64,000 bases of DNA from an uncultured Lachnospiraceae bacterium (GCA_946182825.1 CAMGZH010000005.1:38023-102022), one strand, 5' to 3'; positions 47,329 to 56,819 are shown, numbered from the stretch's first letter. Numbers and translations: made by a program. The notes: generated by a model from the letters alone, not told the origin.

Positions 47329-48897
47329 CTACTTCTTATGAAGGATATAAATAGTTCTTGTCTTATCGAAGGGAATCTCCCGGTCAAAGGTAAGACTGCT
47401 TCTCTGACGGATCATAGACTTCAAGGCATTTCCCTCAGAGGTAAGGAAAAAAGCCACACCGCCGCTTGAAAGCAGGCGCTCCGTAACTTCTCCCAGCTCC
47501 CGGAAAAACTGCCCCTTCTCATCGGCCTCCTTATGGAAAAGATCCGGCAGTTCTGAAATGATCTCCGTAAAAGGCTTATCATCGGTAAAGGAAGCCGCGT
47601 CGCGGTGTACATATAAAATGCGAACGCCGGCAGCAAGAGCCGCCTCTCTTCCTATGGTAACCGCTTCTCCAAAGGTATCAAGGGCGTACATCTCCTCCGT
47701 AGGCTTTGCCTTCTCCCGCTCGATCAGAAGGGTTCCGGTACCCGCAAAGGGATCGATGACCCTGGCACCGACAGAAAGCTCCGAAGCCAGCAACGTTACC
47801 ATCTTCACAGCCTTCCGTGGAGCCATGGATGTATCAAGCTCCCTGCTACGGTAGGCAAACCGCAGATCCTTCTGAGCCAGAGGTCGCAGGAAAAGTCCCA
47901 TATTGCCATTCTTCTGAAGATAAAAATGCAGATGCAGATCCACATCGGACTTTCTGGCCTGTAAACGACCGGATCCGTAAAATTCTATCTCTCCTTCGAG
48001 CTTTTTGATCACTGCCGCTCTCTTCCTGTCCTCATAGGGCGCGTGAAGAAAGATACGGAAAGCAAGCTTTGCATCCACTCCGAAACAGTCGTCAATAAAT
48101 CGTCCGAAATCCGAACGATTCAGCGCATCCTTCAACTGTCCACTTCTAAAAGGCATCGCCTTATCCGGCGTAATACGATACATCATGTATTCGTATAGAC
48201 CGATGGACTGCACCCGGTCTCTGGCTCTTCCGGAGACCAGCACACCAAAGGGAAGAGATCTGGCCGCCTCTGTTTCCTTTTTCACCTGAGCGAAAAGAAG
48301 CTCCCGATCCGCCGGATCGGTGGTAAGAAGCACATCAAAGTTATCTCCCGGCATCCGAAAGGTCACCGTGGTCTTTGTATCTTCCATGTGCAACAGCTTG
48401 GAAAGTGCTTTTCTCTCCGATAAGATATGCTTTCTCTCCTGAACAGGGATCTCTCCCATGGCATCAATGGACTCCAGGCGGCTTGAAAGCATCATACGCA
48501 TCTCTTCCGGCAATTCTGCGCTCCGGGTCAAATGCTCCAATCCGATAAGATAAGAAGACAGAACAAATCTTGTCAGTTCGGATCCGTAACAATCATAGAG
48601 CTTTTGAATGCAGACCTTCCGATCCGCTTCTGTCATCGCTTCTGAAAGCTCACCAATCAAAAGCGCCGCATTCTTCCTTGTCTTAGGATCTTCATCCGAC
48701 AACACATCCAGCAAAAGATCGATCCCGCCATCCTTTTCAAGCATTCCGTACAGCCGGTCCATCGCATGTTCACCGCTTAAAGCTCCCGATTCTTTAAGCT
48801 CTCCAGACTCCCGCAGGACCTGCCGAAGACCTGAAATACTCTGGCGAAGATCTTCCTTCTTTATTAAGTTTCCGTAAAAATTCTCTAATGTAGACAT
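47329..48897 (-). CDS. SAM-dependent methyltransferase, Trm11/TrmN-like, with HEAT-like N-terminus
   Basis: MSTLENFYGN start at 48897; VIDPFAGTGTLLIER motif I; LLDVLSDEDPKTRKNAALLIGEL HEAT-like; MAPRKAVKMVTLLA. Confidence 0.8.
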   Translation of the reverse strand: MSTLENFYGNLIKKEDLRQSISGLRQVLRESGELKESGALSGEHAMDRLYGMLEKDGGIDLLLDVLSDEDPKTRKNAALLIGELSEAMTEADRKVCIQKLYDCYGSELTRFVLSSYLIGLEHLTRSAELPEEMRMMLSSRLESIDAMGEIPVQERKHILSERKALSKLLHMEDTKTTVTFRMPGDNFDVLLTTDPADRELLFAQVKKETEAARSLPFGVLVSGRARDRVQSIGLYEYMMYRITPDKAMPFRSGQLKDALNRSDFGRFIDDCFGVDAKLAFRIFLHAPYEDRKRAAVIKKLEGEIEFYGSGRLQARKSDVDLHLHFYLQKNGNMGLFLRPLAQKDLRFAYRSRELDTSMAPRKAVKMVTLLASELSVGARVIDPFAGTGTLLIEREKAKPTEEMYALDTFGEAVTIGREAALAAGVRILYVHRDAASFTDDKPFTEIISELPDLFHKEADEKGQFFRELGEVTERLLSSGGVAFFLTSEGNALKSMIRQRSSLTFDREIPFDKTRTIYILHKK

Positions 48898-49017
48898 ATA
48901 CTGACATTCTACCCTATTTCCCTTGTAAAAAGTACCTTCTGCCCCTTTTTTCGTTTGTCTTTGTGCATATTGCACAATTTTTACACTCATTCTTTGTATA
49001 TCCTGTCGGTTTGTATA

Positions 49018-49046
49018 TTGCATAAAAGGGTTTCCGGAAGTATACT
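49018..49046 (+). promoter_or_regulatory. Promoter of candidate sRNA
   Basis: TTGCAT-N17-TATACT. Confidence 0.55.
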
Positions 49047-49052
49047 AATACA

Positions 49053-49161
49053 TGTCTTAAGGAATTAACCCCCTTTCAAAGTTCCTTAAGTCATTTCCCC
49101 TTTTATATTTTTATAACCCCCCTTTTTGAAAAACACCCGGTCGCAAACTTGGGTGCTTTTT
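49053..49161 (+). ncRNA. Candidate small regulatory RNA with C-rich loops
   Basis: Promoter-like sequence upstream; hairpin CTTAAGGAA/TTCCTTAAG with loop TTAACCCCCTTTCAAAG; unpaired CCCC and CCCCCC; terminator CACCCGG-TCGCAAA-CTTGGGTG-CTTTTT. Confidence 0.5.
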
Positions 49162-49174
49162 CATTCTAAAAACC

Positions 49175-49203
49175 ACCTCCGGTCAAAAGGCCGGAGGTTT
49201 TTT
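49175..49203 (+). terminator. Intrinsic terminator (second, downstream of candidate sRNA)
   Basis: ACCTCCGG-TCAAAAGG-CCGGAGGT-TTTTT. Confidence 0.8.
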
Positions 49204-49223
49204 AGTGTCCAAATCTCATATGC

Positions 49224-49259
49224 AAAAAAGCGCCGGACTTACCATCGTAAGCCCGGCGC
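49224..49259 (-). terminator. Intrinsic terminator of ilvE
   Basis: Minus strand GCGCCGGGCTTACGATGGTAAGTCCGGCGC-TTTTTT. Confidence 0.88.
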
Positions 49260-49286
49260 CTGTTTCTTCTATTCAGATAGACAAGA

Positions 49287-50351
49287 TCAGTCGATCACCT
49301 GTGTCCAGCCAAACTTGTCTTCCAGCTTGCCCCACTGGATACCTGTTAACGTATCATAAAGCTTCTGTGTCAGCTCGCCTGTCTTCTCATCATTGATCGC
49401 AACCACATCATCCTTGTAACGAAGCTCGCCAACCGGTGAGATAACAGCAGCTGTACCTGTTCCAAATACCTCTTCCAATCTTCCATCATGACCAGCCTTC
49501 ATCAGATCGGTTACAGCAAGGTGTGTCTCGTTAACCTTGTATCCCCAGTCACGAAGAAGTGTGATCATGGAATCACGTGTAACACCCGGAAGGACGGTTC
49601 CCTCAATCGGTGCTGTGTAGATCTCTCCGTCGATCTTGAACATGATGTTCATAGAACCCACTTCCTCTACATAGGTTCTTGTCTCACCGTCAAGCCAGAG
49701 AACCTGATCATAGCCAAGCTTCTCTGCCTTCACCTGTCCGAGGATCGATGCAGCATAGTTACCACCGCACTTGGTGAAACCTGTACCACCTCTTACGGCA
49801 CGAACCAGCTCGTCCTCAACCATGATCTTAACCGGGTTAAGTCCTGTAGCGTAGTATGCGCCTACCGGACAGCAAATGATAATAAACTTATAAGCAACCG
49901 CCTGATGTACACCAAGAGAAGCCTCTGTTGCAAAACAGAACGGACGAATATAAAGAGAAGTATTTGGCTCAGATGGAACCCAATCCTGCTCGACCTTAAC
50001 AAGCTCACGAACAGCCTGTACAAAATCCTCCACAGGGAACTCAGGCATGCAAAGACGTGCATTGGAATTCTGCATACGCTTTGCGTTCATCTCAGGACGG
50101 AAAAGCTGAATCTTACCGTCATCTCTACGGTATGCCTTTAATCCCTCAAATGTCTCCTGTGCATAGTGAAGTGTCATGCAGCTTGGCTCCATTGGGATCG
50201 GTCCCTCCGGTACAATACGTGCATCATGCCACCCCTGACCCTCATGCCAGTCACAGACGAACATGTAGTCTGTCATATACTTACCAAAAGCCAGGTTCTT
50301 CTGATCCGGCTTCTCCTTTAGCTGCTCTCTTTTTTCAAACTTGATTTCCAT
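49287..50351 (-). CDS. ilvE: Branched-chain amino acid aminotransferase
   Basis: MEIKFEKREQLKEKP; AYKFIIICCPVGAYY; GTGFTKCGGNYAASI; YVEEVGSMNI. Confidence 0.95.
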   Translation of the reverse strand: MEIKFEKREQLKEKPDQKNLAFGKYMTDYMFVCDWHEGQGWHDARIVPEGPIPMEPSCMTLHYAQETFEGLKAYRRDDGKIQLFRPEMNAKRMQNSNARLCMPEFPVEDFVQAVRELVKVEQDWVPSEPNTSLYIRPFCFATEASLGVHQAVAYKFIIICCPVGAYYATGLNPVKIMVEDELVRAVRGGTGFTKCGGNYAASILGQVKAEKLGYDQVLWLDGETRTYVEEVGSMNIMFKIDGEIYTAPIEGTVLPGVTRDSMITLLRDWGYKVNETHLAVTDLMKAGHDGRLEEVFGTGTAAVISPVGELRYKDDVVAINDEKTGELTQKLYDTLTGIQWGKLEDKFGWTQVID

Positions 50352-50465
50352 AGAACTGCCTCCATACTTGTAATCTTGCATTCTTTTTCAACAAAGTTCA
50401 TTATCGTCCTTTTAAATCTATGTGTCAAGACAGCCGTCCCTCCAGCTGCGATTCTTGACAAATGA

Positions 50466-50494
50466 TTGTATTTTCAGACAATATAACGTATAAT
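50466..50494 (+). promoter_or_regulatory. Promoter of flavin reductase gene
   Basis: TTGTAT-N17-TATAAT; SD GGAGGAGG upstream of ATG 50546. Confidence 0.65.
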
Positions 50495-50545
50495 CGTATA
50501 TAATTTTACATTTTTGAAGGACCCTTTGGAGGAGGTATTCGACCT

Positions 50546-51067
50546 ATGCATACATTTCAACCGTTAGACATCAAAGAGACAGAATTCAATCCTTTCAACC
50601 TGATCGGCAGTGACTGGGCAGCTCTCACAACTTCCATCAACGGCAAGACCAACGCCATGACAGTAAGCTGGGGCGGCGTAGGCGTTCTCTGGGGCAAGAA
50701 TGTTGTCAGTGTATACGTGCGGGACACCCGATATACCAAGGAGCTTCTGGATGAGGGCAGCAATTTTTCCCTCACATTCTTCGACCCGGCCAGTCATTCC
50801 AAAAAAAGCGCCCTGAAGTACCTTGGGGCAGTTTCAGGACGCAGCGAAGATAAGATTCAGACTGCAGGTCTTCATTTACATACCGAGGACGACATTCCCT
50901 ATATCGATGAGGGTATCACCGTGATCAAGTGCAAACAGCTTGCTCATTTCTCCCTCAACACCGAGGAGCTTCCGGAAGAGATCCGAAAGCAATGGTATTC
51001 CGGCAACAACGAAGGCAACAATCATACCGTTTATATCGGAGAGATCGTCGAGCTCTTAGCTCGCTGA
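50546..51067 (+). CDS. Flavin reductase family protein
   Basis: ALTTSINGKTNAMTVSWGGVGVLWGKNVVSVYVRDTRYT. Confidence 0.9.
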   Translation: MHTFQPLDIKETEFNPFNLIGSDWAALTTSINGKTNAMTVSWGGVGVLWGKNVVSVYVRDTRYTKELLDEGSNFSLTFFDPASHSKKSALKYLGAVSGRSEDKIQTAGLHLHTEDDIPYIDEGITVIKCKQLAHFSLNTEELPEEIRKQWYSGNNEGNNHTVYIGEIVELLAR

Positions 51068-51418
51068 TCCCCCGACCAATTCCTTCAGATCCGAGATCAT
51101 ATCGTTGTAGTCTTCTTCAAGAACAGGAAGCAGCACCGCTGCATCCTCTACTGATGAGGCATTTCGAAGGGCTTCCGTTACATCGGAAGCCTTTTTTTGT
51201 ACCCCGGTGATCTGAAGGTTCATCAGGGTACCCTTCAGCGTATGAGCCGCACGAAAAGCCAGAGGAACATCCCCGGACGCCACCGCACGCTTCAGTTCTT
51301 CCATGGTCTGATCCTGTAAAAGCATACCAAGAAGCCGCTGGATCGCCGCCTCGGACGGAATCGTCGCCATCATGGACGAAAGGCTGCCGTTCTTATCATA
51401 AAAATCCTTTAATGTCAT
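51056..51418 (-). CDS. Hpt domain-containing phosphotransfer protein
   Basis: RAAHTLKGTLMNLQI Hpt motif; ATGA overlap with upstream kinase gene. Confidence 0.9.
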   Translation of the reverse strand: MTLKDFYDKNGSLSSMMATIPSEAAIQRLLGMLLQDQTMEELKRAVASGDVPLAFRAAHTLKGTLMNLQITGVQKKASDVTEALRNASSVEDAAVLLPVLEEDYNDMISDLKELVGGSAS

Positions 51419-53331
51419 ATTTCTCTCCCCTCTTGTACCAGTTCAATCAGGCACTTGATCAGCAACTTCCGATCGATGGGTTTACTGATAAAGCCATCCA
51501 TTCCATTTTCTTCTGCGTGCCGCTGGGTCGAAGCAAAAGCATCTGCCGACAGGGCAATGATCGGAATCGTCTTCGCATCCGGTCTGCCCAGATGCCGGAT
51601 GCGCTGGGTCGCCTCAAAGCCTCCCATCATAGGCATCTGAATATCCATCAGGATCGCATCATAGGTGTGCTGCTGCGCCGATGCAAAGATCTCCACCGCA
51701 TCCCGTCCATTCCTTGCAATATCGCATTCCATTCCGTTCATCATAAGTACCATCTGAACCACTTCCGCATTGATGGAATTATCCTCGGCCACCAGAATCC
51801 GCTTGCCCTTCAGACTGCTGACTTCCTGTGCCTCCTCTGCAAGCTCCTTCACCTTCAGCTTCTCCGGCTTGCACCGCTTGGCACGAATCGTAACCGTAAA
51901 GGTACTTCCCTTGCCCTCTTCACTTTCCACACAGATATCACCCTTCATCATCTGGACGAAACGTTTGGAAATAGTAAGACCAAGTCCCGTTCCCGCTCCG
52001 TATTTGGCTGGGTCACGATTCTCCTGGCTGAAGGGCTTAAAGATCCGAGCCAGGAACTCTTTGCTCATGCCGCAGCCTTCGTCTGCGATCGTAAAGGTAA
52101 GAACACAGCCATCTGCTTCATCCGCAAGCTTCCCCGTAAAACGGATCCGTCCGTTGCACTCGGTGAACTTCACCGCATTGGACAAAATATTGATCAGGAT
52201 CTGCTGGATCCTCTGCCGGTCGCAAATCAGCCAGGCATCCGGGATACCCTCCATATCATATTCGTATTTGATATTCTTGGCACTGATCTGAGGATCCATG
52301 ATCACCTCAACGCCCTCAAGCAACTCGCCAAGGTTCGCCGGCTTTTCCACCAGTACCATGTTACCGGCTTCGATCTTATTGATATCCAGAATATCATTGA
52401 TGATATTCAGCAGATAATGGCCTGAAGCTGCGATCTTGCGGAAATAATCCACAGAAACATCCGGATCGTTTTGTTCCAGAGCGATCTCCGACAAACCGAT
52501 GATAGCATTCATCGGCGTACGGATCTCATGGGATGCCCGGGATAAAAACTGAGTCAAAAGATTGTTCGCATGTCTAGAATCCTCCAGGGCATTCTGCAGC
52601 TCCCGATTCAGGGCAGCGTTGCGTCTCTTCTCATCATAGAGCACCGTAACATCCAAAAAAGAGCCCACAAGACCTGCCACTTCTCCCTTCTCATCATAGA
52701 ACGGAGCCTTGCTGGCAACGATATCTTTTTCTTTGCCGCGGATCATATTCTTCGTATGGCCAAGCTTCATGGTCTCACCCCGAAGCACCTTCGCCTCCGC
52801 ATCATAAAACTCCTCTGGGTAAGGGTGCCAGCCCATATCCTCATCCGTCTTGCCGATGATGTCCTCTGCGGACTCAAACCCATATGTATCCAAAAAAGCC
52901 TGATTGACCCCGATGAATTTACGGTCCAGATCCTTCCAGAAGAGACAGGCCTGGGTAGTATTCAACACCTTCTCCAGCATATTATTCCGAAGTTCTTCAC
53001 ACTCTCTGCCCTTGCGGATCTCATGATACAGGGCAGTCTCGTCCACATAGGTGACATAAAAAAGGACATGCCCCATCCGTTTTCGTCCAACGGACTTACC
53101 AGCAAGAACCAACTCCTTACCATTCGCTCCTCTCCAGTGAAACGTCAGTTTCAATCCGTCCCGGAACGCTTCTTTCTCCTGTTCCTTCGAAATATGCAAA
53201 ACAGACAAAAGAGCATCGCTGGCAAGGATAAGCTCTTCTGTTCCGTCAACATTTTCAAAAATAGCAAGTAAGGCCGGAAATCCGCGGAGTTCATTAGCCT
53301 CTTTTTCAGAAAAATGGTATGCACTATTCAT
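51415..53331 (-). CDS. PAS-containing hybrid sensor histidine kinase/response regulator
   Basis: RASHEIRTPMNAIIGLSEIA H-box; GTGLGLTISKRFV G-box; C-terminal receiver AEDNSIN...LMDIQMPMMGG...SKPID. Confidence 0.94.
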   Translation of the reverse strand: MNSAYHFSEKEANELRGFPALLAIFENVDGTEELILASDALLSVLHISKEQEKEAFRDGLKLTFHWRGANGKELVLAGKSVGRKRMGHVLFYVTYVDETALYHEIRKGRECEELRNNMLEKVLNTTQACLFWKDLDRKFIGVNQAFLDTYGFESAEDIIGKTDEDMGWHPYPEEFYDAEAKVLRGETMKLGHTKNMIRGKEKDIVASKAPFYDEKGEVAGLVGSFLDVTVLYDEKRRNAALNRELQNALEDSRHANNLLTQFLSRASHEIRTPMNAIIGLSEIALEQNDPDVSVDYFRKIAASGHYLLNIINDILDINKIEAGNMVLVEKPANLGELLEGVEVIMDPQISAKNIKYEYDMEGIPDAWLICDRQRIQQILINILSNAVKFTECNGRIRFTGKLADEADGCVLTFTIADEGCGMSKEFLARIFKPFSQENRDPAKYGAGTGLGLTISKRFVQMMKGDICVESEEGKGSTFTVTIRAKRCKPEKLKVKELAEEAQEVSSLKGKRILVAEDNSINAEVVQMVLMMNGMECDIARNGRDAVEIFASAQQHTYDAILMDIQMPMMGGFEATQRIRHLGRPDAKTIPIIALSADAFASTQRHAEENGMDGFISKPIDRKLLIKCLIELVQEGREI

Positions 53332-53426
53332 ATCATAATCTCCCGTGCTATCAGCAAAATATAGGCGCACTCTGACTCATACTCCTATATTATCAGAAGA
53401 CTTATTGTTTTTGTATCTATTTTATG

Positions 53427-53464
53427 AAAAAAAGCCCTGTACAAAGATGAAACTTTGTACAGGA
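53427..53464 (-). terminator. Intrinsic terminator of aspS
   Basis: Minus strand AGTCCTGTACAAAGTTTCATCTTTGTACAGGGCTTTTTTT. Confidence 0.88.
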
Positions 53465-53473
53465 CTCTCGCTT

Positions 53474-55255
53474 TTATTCTTCTGTTGCGGTTACTGCAAT
53501 ATGTAGTTCCTCAAGCTGTGCATCGGTTACATAACCCGGTGCGCTCATCATAACATCCTGAGCATTCTTGTTCATCGGGAATGGAATGATCTCACGGATG
53601 GAATCCTCACCTGCAAGAAGCATAACCATACGGTCTACACCAGGAGCAATTCCTGCATGTGGTGGTGCTCCGTAGCAGAATGCATTGTACATAGCAGGGA
53701 ACTTTGCCTTCACGTCGTCCTCTCCCAGACGAACCATCTCGAAAGCCTTGACCATGATCTCCGGATCGTGGTTTCGAACAGCTCCGGAAGAAAGCTCTAC
53801 ACCGTTACATACCAGATCGTACTGATCTGCCATGATGGTAAGAGGATCGATCTCGCCCCGCTCTGCCTTAAGAAGTGTCTCAAGGCCACCCTTTGGCATA
53901 GAGAACGGATTATGACAGAACTCAAGCTCTCCACTCTCTTCTCCAAGCTCATACATCGGGAAGTCAACGATCCAGCAGAAGCTATACTGTTCCTTGTCCA
54001 TGTGCCCCGGTACAGCTGCACCGAATGTCTTGATGGCTACGCCGGCAACCTTCTGAGCCAGTGTCTTCTTGCCTGCAGAAAGAATAACCAGAGTATCTTT
54101 ACCAAGGCCTAACTTCTCCATAACGGCATCCTGGATCGGCTTAACAAACTTGCTGATTCCGCCTACGATCTCGCCATTCTCATCCACACGGAACCAGTAT
54201 GGCTTAGCACCGGCCTGAACTTCAACCGCCTCACAGTTCTTATCGATGAACTTACGGCTCTCATGAAAGTTATCGATCACAATTGCCTTGATCTCTGCGC
54301 CCTCTTCGTCAAACGGTCCAAATCCTGCCCCCTTAAAGGTATCGGTCACATCGCATGCGGTAAGATCGATACGAAGATCCGGCTTATCAGAACCATAGGT
54401 CTCAAGCGCTGTAAGGTAAGGAATCCTTGTAAAAGGAGCCTCGGATGCACGGTCATACTTACCGTACTCTGCAAAAATTGGAGGAAGCACATCCTCACAG
54501 ATTGCAAAGACATCCTCCTGGGAAGCGAAAGCCATCTCCATATCCAGCTGGTAGAACTCTCCCGGAGAACGATCGCCTCTTGCATCCTCATCACGGAAGC
54601 ATGGAGCAATCTGGAAATAACGGTCAATTCCGGATACCATCAGAAGCTGCTTGAACTGCTGCGGTGCCTGTGGAAGAGCATAGAACTTACCCGGATGCTT
54701 ACGGGCCGGTACCAGATAATCTCTTGCTCCCTCCGGTGAAGACGCGGTAAGGATCGGTGTTGTGATCTCCATGAATCCATGATCTGTCATAGACTTACGA
54801 AGGGCAGCCACAACCTTGCTTCTCATAATGATATTGTTCTTAACCTCCGGGTTACGAAGATCAAGATAACGATACTTAAGGCGGAAAGACTCATCGGCCT
54901 CACGGCTGTGGTTGATCTCAAACGGGAGCTCATTATAACGGCACTTTCCAAGAACCTCTACCTTCTCAGGCACGATCTCGATATCACCGGTTGCGAGCTT
55001 GTCGTTCTTGGAACTTCTCTCCCGAACAACACCCTCTACCGCAATGGTAGACTCCTTTGTGATCTCCTTGAAGACCTTAACCATCTCTTCTGTCTCTGCT
55101 GTGACCTGAGTTGTTCCGTAGAAATCACGAACAACGATGAAAGCAAGGTTAGCTCCCACCTCTCGCATATTCTCAAGCCATCCGCAAATACGAACCTTCT
55201 CTCCCGCATTGGCGATTCTAAGCTCACCGCAGGTGTGGGTACGTGACTGCATCAT
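53474..55255 (-). CDS. aspS: Aspartyl-tRNA synthetase
   Basis: MMQSRTHTCGELRIANAGEKVRICGWLENMREVG; FRDEDARGDRSPGEFYQLDMEM; GIAPGVDRMVMLLAG. Confidence 0.96.
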   Translation of the reverse strand: MMQSRTHTCGELRIANAGEKVRICGWLENMREVGANLAFIVVRDFYGTTQVTAETEEMVKVFKEITKESTIAVEGVVRERSSKNDKLATGDIEIVPEKVEVLGKCRYNELPFEINHSREADESFRLKYRYLDLRNPEVKNNIIMRSKVVAALRKSMTDHGFMEITTPILTASSPEGARDYLVPARKHPGKFYALPQAPQQFKQLLMVSGIDRYFQIAPCFRDEDARGDRSPGEFYQLDMEMAFASQEDVFAICEDVLPPIFAEYGKYDRASEAPFTRIPYLTALETYGSDKPDLRIDLTACDVTDTFKGAGFGPFDEEGAEIKAIVIDNFHESRKFIDKNCEAVEVQAGAKPYWFRVDENGEIVGGISKFVKPIQDAVMEKLGLGKDTLVILSAGKKTLAQKVAGVAIKTFGAAVPGHMDKEQYSFCWIVDFPMYELGEESGELEFCHNPFSMPKGGLETLLKAERGEIDPLTIMADQYDLVCNGVELSSGAVRNHDPEIMVKAFEMVRLGEDDVKAKFPAMYNAFCYGAPPHAGIAPGVDRMVMLLAGEDSIREIIPFPMNKNAQDVMMSAPGYVTDAQLEELHIAVTATEE

Positions 55256-55318
55256 ACGTTTACTTCCTCCTAAAAAATATATATCATCCACCGCAAATCC
55301 CTTCACAGTGATTGCAAG

Positions 55319-56578
55319 TTAGTTATTGTAGAACTCTACGAACTCCTCGTAGCCTTCCTTCGCAAGCTGTTCCTTCTGGAACTTCTTGTTCTTGTTCATG
55401 CGAACCACAAGCACGGTCTGTCCCTGACTTCTGGCCTCGGACGCCTGCTTCATGACCTCGGCAAGCTTCTCTGCCGGGTACTTCTTCTCCACCAGATATG
55501 CCGTCTTCTTCGGGGCCTTCGGAATCTTGAAATCCTGCTCCATCATAAGAAGGATGATACGCTCAAATCCAATAGAAAAACCGCAGGCAGGAACATCATG
55601 TCCTGCAAACTTTCCGATCATATTGTCGTAACGTCCGCCGCCTCCGCAGCTTCCGCCAAACTCAGGAATCGCGATCTCAAAGATCGTTCCGGTGTAATAA
55701 CCCATACCACGAACCAGTGTCGGATCGAATACAAGCTCAAATTCCGCAGCCTTATTCGCATTCACTGCAGCCGCGATCTGTGTCAGAGAGTCTACGACCT
55801 CCTGATCAAGGAAATCACCAAGCTGCTCCTTAATGTAAGAAACGCCCTCTGCCACATCCTTCTTGTCCGCAAGAGCATCGAAGACTGCTGTATATTTCTT
55901 GACAGACTCCTGTGCAAATCCGTCTGCGATCAGCTCTGCCTCTACACCTTCAAGACCGATCTTATCCATCTTATCCAGCGTAATGAAGATTCCGTCATAA
56001 TCCTTCTCTTCAAACCCGGCGTAGGCTGCCATTGCCTTCAAGATACGTCTCTCATTGATACGGATCTCAAAGTTCTTAAAATTCAATCTGCCGAGGCAGG
56101 TCGTGGTAGCTGTGATCAGCTCGATCTCAGCAAGATTGCTCGGCTCACCCAGAATGTCGATATCACACTGGGTAAACTGACGATAACGTCCACGCTGTGG
56201 GCGGTCCGCTCTCCATACACTACCAATCTGAAGGGCCTTGAACGGGCTCACAAGATCATTCTCATGATTTGCGTAAAACCGGGATAAGGGAAGTGTCAGA
56301 TCATAACGCAGACCCATATCCGATACATCAAGATCTGTCTTTGCTGTATCCAGATGCAGCTTTTCGCCACGCTTTAACACCTTAAAAATCAGCTTCTCAT
56401 TCTCTCCGCCCTGATTACTGGTAAGATTTGCAATATCCTCCATGCAGGGTGTCTCGATCGGTGTGAAGCCGAAGCTACGATAGGTTTCCTTGATCACTCC
56501 TGTTACATAGTCACGAATCTCCATCTCCCTTGGGAGAATGTCCTTCATTCCGTTAACAGGCTTTTTCTTTAATGCCAT
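55319..56578 (-). CDS. hisS: Histidyl-tRNA synthetase
   Basis: GMKDILPREMEIRDYV; RYDLTLPLSRFYANH; GGRYDNMIGKFAG. Confidence 0.95.
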   Translation of the reverse strand: MALKKKPVNGMKDILPREMEIRDYVTGVIKETYRSFGFTPIETPCMEDIANLTSNQGGENEKLIFKVLKRGEKLHLDTAKTDLDVSDMGLRYDLTLPLSRFYANHENDLVSPFKALQIGSVWRADRPQRGRYRQFTQCDIDILGEPSNLAEIELITATTTCLGRLNFKNFEIRINERRILKAMAAYAGFEEKDYDGIFITLDKMDKIGLEGVEAELIADGFAQESVKKYTAVFDALADKKDVAEGVSYIKEQLGDFLDQEVVDSLTQIAAAVNANKAAEFELVFDPTLVRGMGYYTGTIFEIAIPEFGGSCGGGGRYDNMIGKFAGHDVPACGFSIGFERIILLMMEQDFKIPKAPKKTAYLVEKKYPAEKLAEVMKQASEARSQGQTVLVVRMNKNKKFQKEQLAKEGYEEFVEFYNN

Positions 56579-56772
56579 AGGATCCTCCTGATTGCATAGT
56601 ACTTTTAAGCATACCCAACTATTCTAATACAATTTTCTGCAAAATGGAACTGCCCCGCCCGTTTTTTTCCTATGAAAATACGAAACCTTTCCTAAACATC
56701 CGTCAAAAAGTCCCAGCACCGCATTTTCTCTAGATTATTCCACCTCAAAATGGTAAGATAGAGGGCAGATTG

Positions 56773-56795
56773 TGACTACACATCATACGTAGTCA
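56773..56795 (+). promoter_or_regulatory. Leader inverted repeat upstream of trpS
   Basis: TGACTAC-ACATCATAC-GTAGTCA just before SD AGAGGAGG. Confidence 0.35.
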
Positions 56796-56819
56796 AGGAT
56801 ATAAGAGGAGGACACAAAC

